Shown piece by piece: positions 60,828 through 64,000 of a stretch of 64,000 nt of DNA. The stretch covers positions 62,001 through 126,000 of the forward strand of contig JAEESO010000003.1 of the NCBI GenBank assembly GCA_016286385.1, given 5' to 3'. The translations under genes were made by a program, and so were the position numbers. Below the pieces are notes generated by a model. The model searched no databases. It saw only the letters and a list, made by a program, of their open reading frames with translations, and was not told the DNA's origin. The stretch's first letter is position 1. Each line of letters begins with the position of its first letter. Source of the stretch: Bacteroidales bacterium (GTDB lineage Bacteria; Bacteroidota; Bacteroidia; Bacteroidales; UBA932).

Positions 60828-62084
60828 ATGCTCCGCAAAGCTGTCATCATAGTCATTAACTGCATCATTGCCAGTCTTTTCATGTTCCCGGTCGGACTGT
60901 ATTTCCTTCCGGAGCAGGTAAATACCAAGATGATCATCGCCCTTGGAGGCATCTTGGCGTTCGGCATCGACTGTCTCCGTAAAAAAGAGCTGAGCATTTC
61001 AACGCCGGTATTGATATCGGCCATCCTGGCAGTAATATTCTCTGTCTGGTGCTATTTCAGCGCAACAGTCAACGGCACCGACGATACCACTTATGCAAGC
61101 TACTGGCTCTCCTTTGCCACCTGGCTTGGCGGCGCTTACGGCGTGTGTTGGCTAATCCGTGAGACTGAAGGGCGTATCAATCTGGAAAGTCTTACTTTTT
61201 ATTTGACACTGGTTTGCGTATTACAGTGCATACTGGCTCTGGTTATCGACAATATTCCATCATTCCAGCGTACCGTTGACAGAATATTCATACAGGGACA
61301 GGATTTTTATCATCAAGTCGACCGGCTTTATGGCATCGGCGCAGCCATCGATGTGGCAGGGGTGCGCTTCTCTGCAGTCCTCGTTTTGATGGCCCATCAG
61401 ATGTCCTCATATGGAAAGGCATTAGACAACCCCAGGCTTGCAATTTTTTATTTTGTAAGTTTTGCAGTTATTCTTATTATCGGCTCAATCATTGCCCGTA
61501 CCACCTGGATCGGCGCTGCTTTGGGCTTTATTTATATGGGCTTATCGTATGCAGGATTTAACAAGGGAAGCGTTTCTTCGCGCCAGGCCAGTTTCTGGCT
61601 CATCCTGATAGGCGTTATTCTCCTGACCACTTTAATCACGTCCTGGCTCTATAACAGCAACCCTTACTTCAAGAGCAACTTCCGATTTGGTTTTGAAGGT
61701 TTCTTCAACTGGGTGGAGCAAGGCACTTTCCGTACCGATTCTACAGACAAACTGAACGGCAACATGTGGATTTGGCCCACTGACACCCGCACGTGGACTA
61801 TAGGATCGGGAATCTTTGGTGACTTTGCCTTCAGGACCGATATCGGCTATTGTCGTTTCGTTCTCTACTGCGGGCTTATCGGCATTACGCTTTTCTCATT
61901 ATTCTTCATATACAACGGATTTGCCCTCATCCGCTTATTCCCGGGCTCCGTATACATGTCCATCCTGCTGATTGCCCTGACTTTCATAGTCTGGATGAAA
62001 GTAGCCACGGACATATTCTTCATCTTTGCCTTGTTGCTGTCCACGGCTAGCCTGTGTGATAAAACATCAGAAGCCCCAGCGTAA
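60828..62084 (+). CDS. Wzy-like O-antigen/capsule polymerase
   Basis: The 418-residue membrane protein has about ten predicted membrane segments and a large periplasmic loop (about 265-345) with NSNPYFKSNFRFGFEG and IWPTDTRTWTIGSGIF. Size, topology and position after flippase and transferases fit a Wzy polymerase. An O-antigen ligase of related fold is the alternative. Such proteins share almost no sequence motifs, so the call rests on architecture and context. Confidence 0.75.
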   Translation: MLRKAVIIVINCIIASLFMFPVGLYFLPEQVNTKMIIALGGILAFGIDCLRKKELSISTPVLISAILAVIFSVWCYFSATVNGTDDTTYASYWLSFATWLGGAYGVCWLIRETEGRINLESLTFYLTLVCVLQCILALVIDNIPSFQRTVDRIFIQGQDFYHQVDRLYGIGAAIDVAGVRFSAVLVLMAHQMSSYGKALDNPRLAIFYFVSFAVILIIGSIIARTTWIGAALGFIYMGLSYAGFNKGSVSSRQASFWLILIGVILLTTLITSWLYNSNPYFKSNFRFGFEGFFNWVEQGTFRTDSTDKLNGNMWIWPTDTRTWTIGSGIFGDFAFRTDIGYCRFVLYCGLIGITLFSLFFIYNGFALIRLFPGSVYMSILLIALTFIVWMKVATDIFFIFALLLSTASLCDKTSEAPA

Positions 62085-62089
62085 CTGTT

Positions 62090-63103
62090 ATGAAATACAA
62101 CTATGTCATACTCAGCACTGATTGGGATGTGTACCGCCAGCTTTATGCCGATGTTACCGGGCGCGACGACGTGTGCTATGTAGCCGGACCCCAGGCCGGC
62201 AAAAAGGGGCTCCGGAAAATGCTGTACCGTGCGCATTTTAACAAGAAGCTCAACCGTCTGTTTCCGCTTCCTTTCAAGGGTGTATGGAATCCTTCCTATT
62301 TCCGGAACCCCTTCAGGGATAACAAGCCCTTGTGCTTCATTATTTTCAGGGACTGGGTGTCTTTGGATGCGTACACCGGTTATATCGACTGGCTAAAGCA
62401 CCATTATCCCGGCTCCAGATTCGTGTGGTTCCTTCACGACTTTGTTGTAAATCATAACGACTTCTATACGGGCGAGGTACTGGATTTGGGGCACTATAAG
62501 AGTGTTTTTGACCTTGTGTTCTCCTGTCATCCGTCAGAGGCTCAGGACTATGGACTCACTTTTCATAAAGTTCCACTCTCCCGGTTGTTCGACCCGGGAA
62601 AGGCCCAAAAGCGGTGCGACGTGCTGTTCGTCGGGAAAGACAAAGGCCGGCTTGACCGCCTGATAAGCCTTTATGACCACCTTACCGGGAAGGGGGCCTG
62701 CTGCCGATTCTTCGTATCCGGAGCCTCGGGAAAAACCATAGAACCCCAACGCGAAGGCATTGTGATTCTGGACAGTCCCATGCCATATACGACAACCCAT
62801 AAATGGATTTCGGAATCCAACTGCCTTCTGGAGCTCAGAACCGACTCCCGTGCAGGTGAAACTCTCCGCGCTTCAGAAGCGCTCATCTATGGGAAAAAGC
62901 TGATCACCGACTATACCGCCTTGAAAGAGAGCCCCAATTTCAACTCCGGCAACATCCGTTTCCTTGGCCCCGGCGACGATGCTCAAGGTGTGGATCTCCA
63001 GTTTATGACACAGCCCCTGGCTGTGCCGCCTGAAAAGACGGAAGCTATACGGAAACAGTTATCTCCGCTTGCCTTCCTGGAAATGCTCGACGACAGATTA
63101 TAA
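62090..63103 (+). CDS. Probable GT-B glycosyltransferase of the glycan cluster
   Basis: The 337-residue cytosolic protein resembles proteins I recall from Bacteroides capsule loci annotated only as hypothetical or glycosyltransferase. It begins NYVILSTDWDVYRQLYADVT, has an FVWFLHDFVVNH segment, a mid-protein CDVLFVGKDKGRLDRL that looks like the second Rossmann domain, and a C-terminal SNCLLELRTDSRAGETLRAS. The latter is placed like the donor-binding part of GT-B enzymes. No CAZy family is proposed. The stop overlaps the GT4 start by one base. Confidence 0.65.
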   Translation: MKYNYVILSTDWDVYRQLYADVTGRDDVCYVAGPQAGKKGLRKMLYRAHFNKKLNRLFPLPFKGVWNPSYFRNPFRDNKPLCFIIFRDWVSLDAYTGYIDWLKHHYPGSRFVWFLHDFVVNHNDFYTGEVLDLGHYKSVFDLVFSCHPSEAQDYGLTFHKVPLSRLFDPGKAQKRCDVLFVGKDKGRLDRLISLYDHLTGKGACCRFFVSGASGKTIEPQREGIVILDSPMPYTTTHKWISESNCLLELRTDSRAGETLRASEALIYGKKLITDYTALKESPNFNSGNIRFLGPGDDAQGVDLQFMTQPLAVPPEKTEAIRKQLSPLAFLEMLDDRL

Positions 63104-64000
63104 TGTATATTATATACAACATAGCCGGATTCTACCGCCAGGCGGGAATGGAACGCGTGCTAGCCGACAAAGCAAACTGGCTTGCCGGGCACGGGCACAG
63201 GGTGACCATCGTCACTACGGAGCAGAAGGGGCGCCCGAACGCGTTCCCTCTGGACCCCGGCATCGAAGTCATAGACCTTGCCATAGGCTATGAAGACAAC
63301 AATGGCGGCAGCCTGTGGGACAAAATGGTGCATTACCCCGGGAAGCAGCGCCGCCACATTAAGGCACTTACGGCAGTTCTGATGGAACGGAGGCCAGATG
63401 TGACCGTTTCCATGTTCTGCAACGAAGTGAACATCCTGCCGCGCATCCAGGACGGCAGCCGCAAGGTGCTGGAGGTCCACTTCTCCCGCTTCAAGAGACT
63501 GCAGTATGGCAGAGGTGGCCTTTGGGCCATAGCGGACAAGATCCGCAGCCGCCAGGATGCCTCGCTGGTGAAACGCTACAAACGCTTTGTGGTGCTCACC
63601 AGGCAGGACAAAGCGCTCTGGGGGCCTCTGGAAAATATTCGCGTCATCGGCAATCCTGTGAGCTTCCGCCCTAAAGCGCCTGCCGCCCTGGACAGCAAAA
63701 CCGTTATTGCCGTGGGCCGATATTCCCGCCAAAAGAGCATGGACCGGCTAGTGGATGCCTGGAGCCTGATAAAGGATAAGGACGGCTGGACACTGAAGCT
63801 GGTTGGAGACGGAGCGTTGAGAGGAGAACTTGAGGAGCAGATCCGGCGCCTTTCACTTGAAGGCTCGGTGGTCCTAGGCCGGGAGGAAAGCGATATGGAA
63901 AGCATTTACCGCAGTGCCTCTATCCTGGCCCTCTCTTCCAGGTACGAGGGCCTGCCGATGGTGCTTCTGGAGTGCCAGAGTTTCGGCGTGCCCGCGGTAT
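63103..64000 (+). CDS. GT4-family glycosyltransferase (partial, runs off right edge)
   Basis: The 299 visible residues begin MYIIYNIAGFYRQAGMERVL, the acceptor-side Rossmann domain. The linker region has VVLTRQDKALWGPL and IRVIGNPV. The donor domain shows VIAVGRYSRQKSMDRLVDAW and SRYEGLPMVLLECQSFG, the E-x7-E retaining GT-B signature. It is a GT4 retaining transferase. The ATG overlaps the preceding stop (TAATG), too early in the shared directon for its own promoter. The C-terminal helix lies outside the window. Confidence 0.92.
   Translation, partial: MYIIYNIAGFYRQAGMERVLADKANWLAGHGHRVTIVTTEQKGRPNAFPLDPGIEVIDLAIGYEDNNGGSLWDKMVHYPGKQRRHIKALTAVLMERRPDVTVSMFCNEVNILPRIQDGSRKVLEVHFSRFKRLQYGRGGLWAIADKIRSRQDASLVKRYKRFVVLTRQDKALWGPLENIRVIGNPVSFRPKAPAALDSKTVIAVGRYSRQKSMDRLVDAWSLIKDKDGWTLKLVGDGALRGELEEQIRRLSLEGSVVLGREESDMESIYRSASILALSSRYEGLPMVLLECQSFGVPAV

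Overview
This window looks like a chromosome segment of an uncultured or gut/rumen-type member of the Bacteroidales (Bacteroidota). The evidence is a SusC/SusD pair, many SPII lipoproteins, Mfa/FimA-type fimbrillins, a PorV/PorQ-type protein, an UpxY-type NusG paralogue, GH92/GH3 enzymes, and promoter boxes of the Bacteroidota type (TAnnTTTG) in front of many genes. The genus cannot be fixed from the sequence. No tRNA, rRNA, CRISPR array, insertion sequence or prophage was seen. No gene-free stretch exceeds 300 bases.

Layout. (1) 1-1250, minus: the 5' third of dnaX, preceded by a PIN-toxin/RHH-antitoxin pair whose toxin end overlaps the dnaX promoter box. (2) 1258-19983, minus: one nine-gene operon in the order large fn3-like lipoprotein, SusC, SusD, HExxH metallohydrolase lipoprotein, DUF4302 lipoprotein, BACON lipoprotein, subtilisin-like protease, PorV/PorQ-like protein, giant collagen-like lipoprotein. 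It ends in an intrinsic terminator and looks like a peptide- or protein-directed uptake locus. A small W-containing beta module recurs in several of its lipoproteins. (3) 20035-25841, minus: housekeeping-type genes (S41 protease, dCMP deaminase, acyl-CoA ligase, unknown membrane-anchored protein). (4) 25842-33347: divergent palindromic repeats, a GH92 mannosidase carrying an in-frame palindromic insertion, a GH3 glycosidase, a YpfJ-type metalloprotease, and a membrane-spanning AraC/TPR regulator. (5) 33581-44402, plus: a type V-like fimbrial operon (DUF3575, DUF5119, three fimbrillins, a FimB/Mfa2-like protein, a giant DUF4906 tip-like protein). All five pilus lipoproteins share a Thr-Lys-Ala motif near the mature N-terminus. 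(6) 44418-46736: a thioredoxin-like lipoprotein and a degenerate Fic protein whose catalytic His position reads Cys. (7) 46762-64000: a surface-polysaccharide region. The initiating sugar transferase and UpxY factor lie on the minus strand. A plus directon with gaps under 15 bases begins with two outer-membrane proteins and continues into an Fe-S/LbH fusion, an SDR-KASIII-ACP-KASIII-AKR acyl cassette, flippase, pyruvyltransferase-like protein, glycosyltransferases and polymerase. It runs off the right edge inside a GT4 gene.

How they work together. Region 2 would bind, cleave and import peptides or glycoproteins across the outer membrane. Region 5 builds a lipoprotein-derived pilus, probably under the divergent membrane regulator. 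Region 7 assembles and exports a glycan by a Wzx/Wzy route, with an unusual dedicated acyl-group supply. The strongest leads for something undescribed are the acyl cassette with the Fe-S/LbH fusion, the His-to-Cys Fic protein, the in-frame palindromic insertion in the GH92 gene, the conserved TKA processing-site candidate in the fimbrial proteins, and the module-sharing protease/SUS locus.
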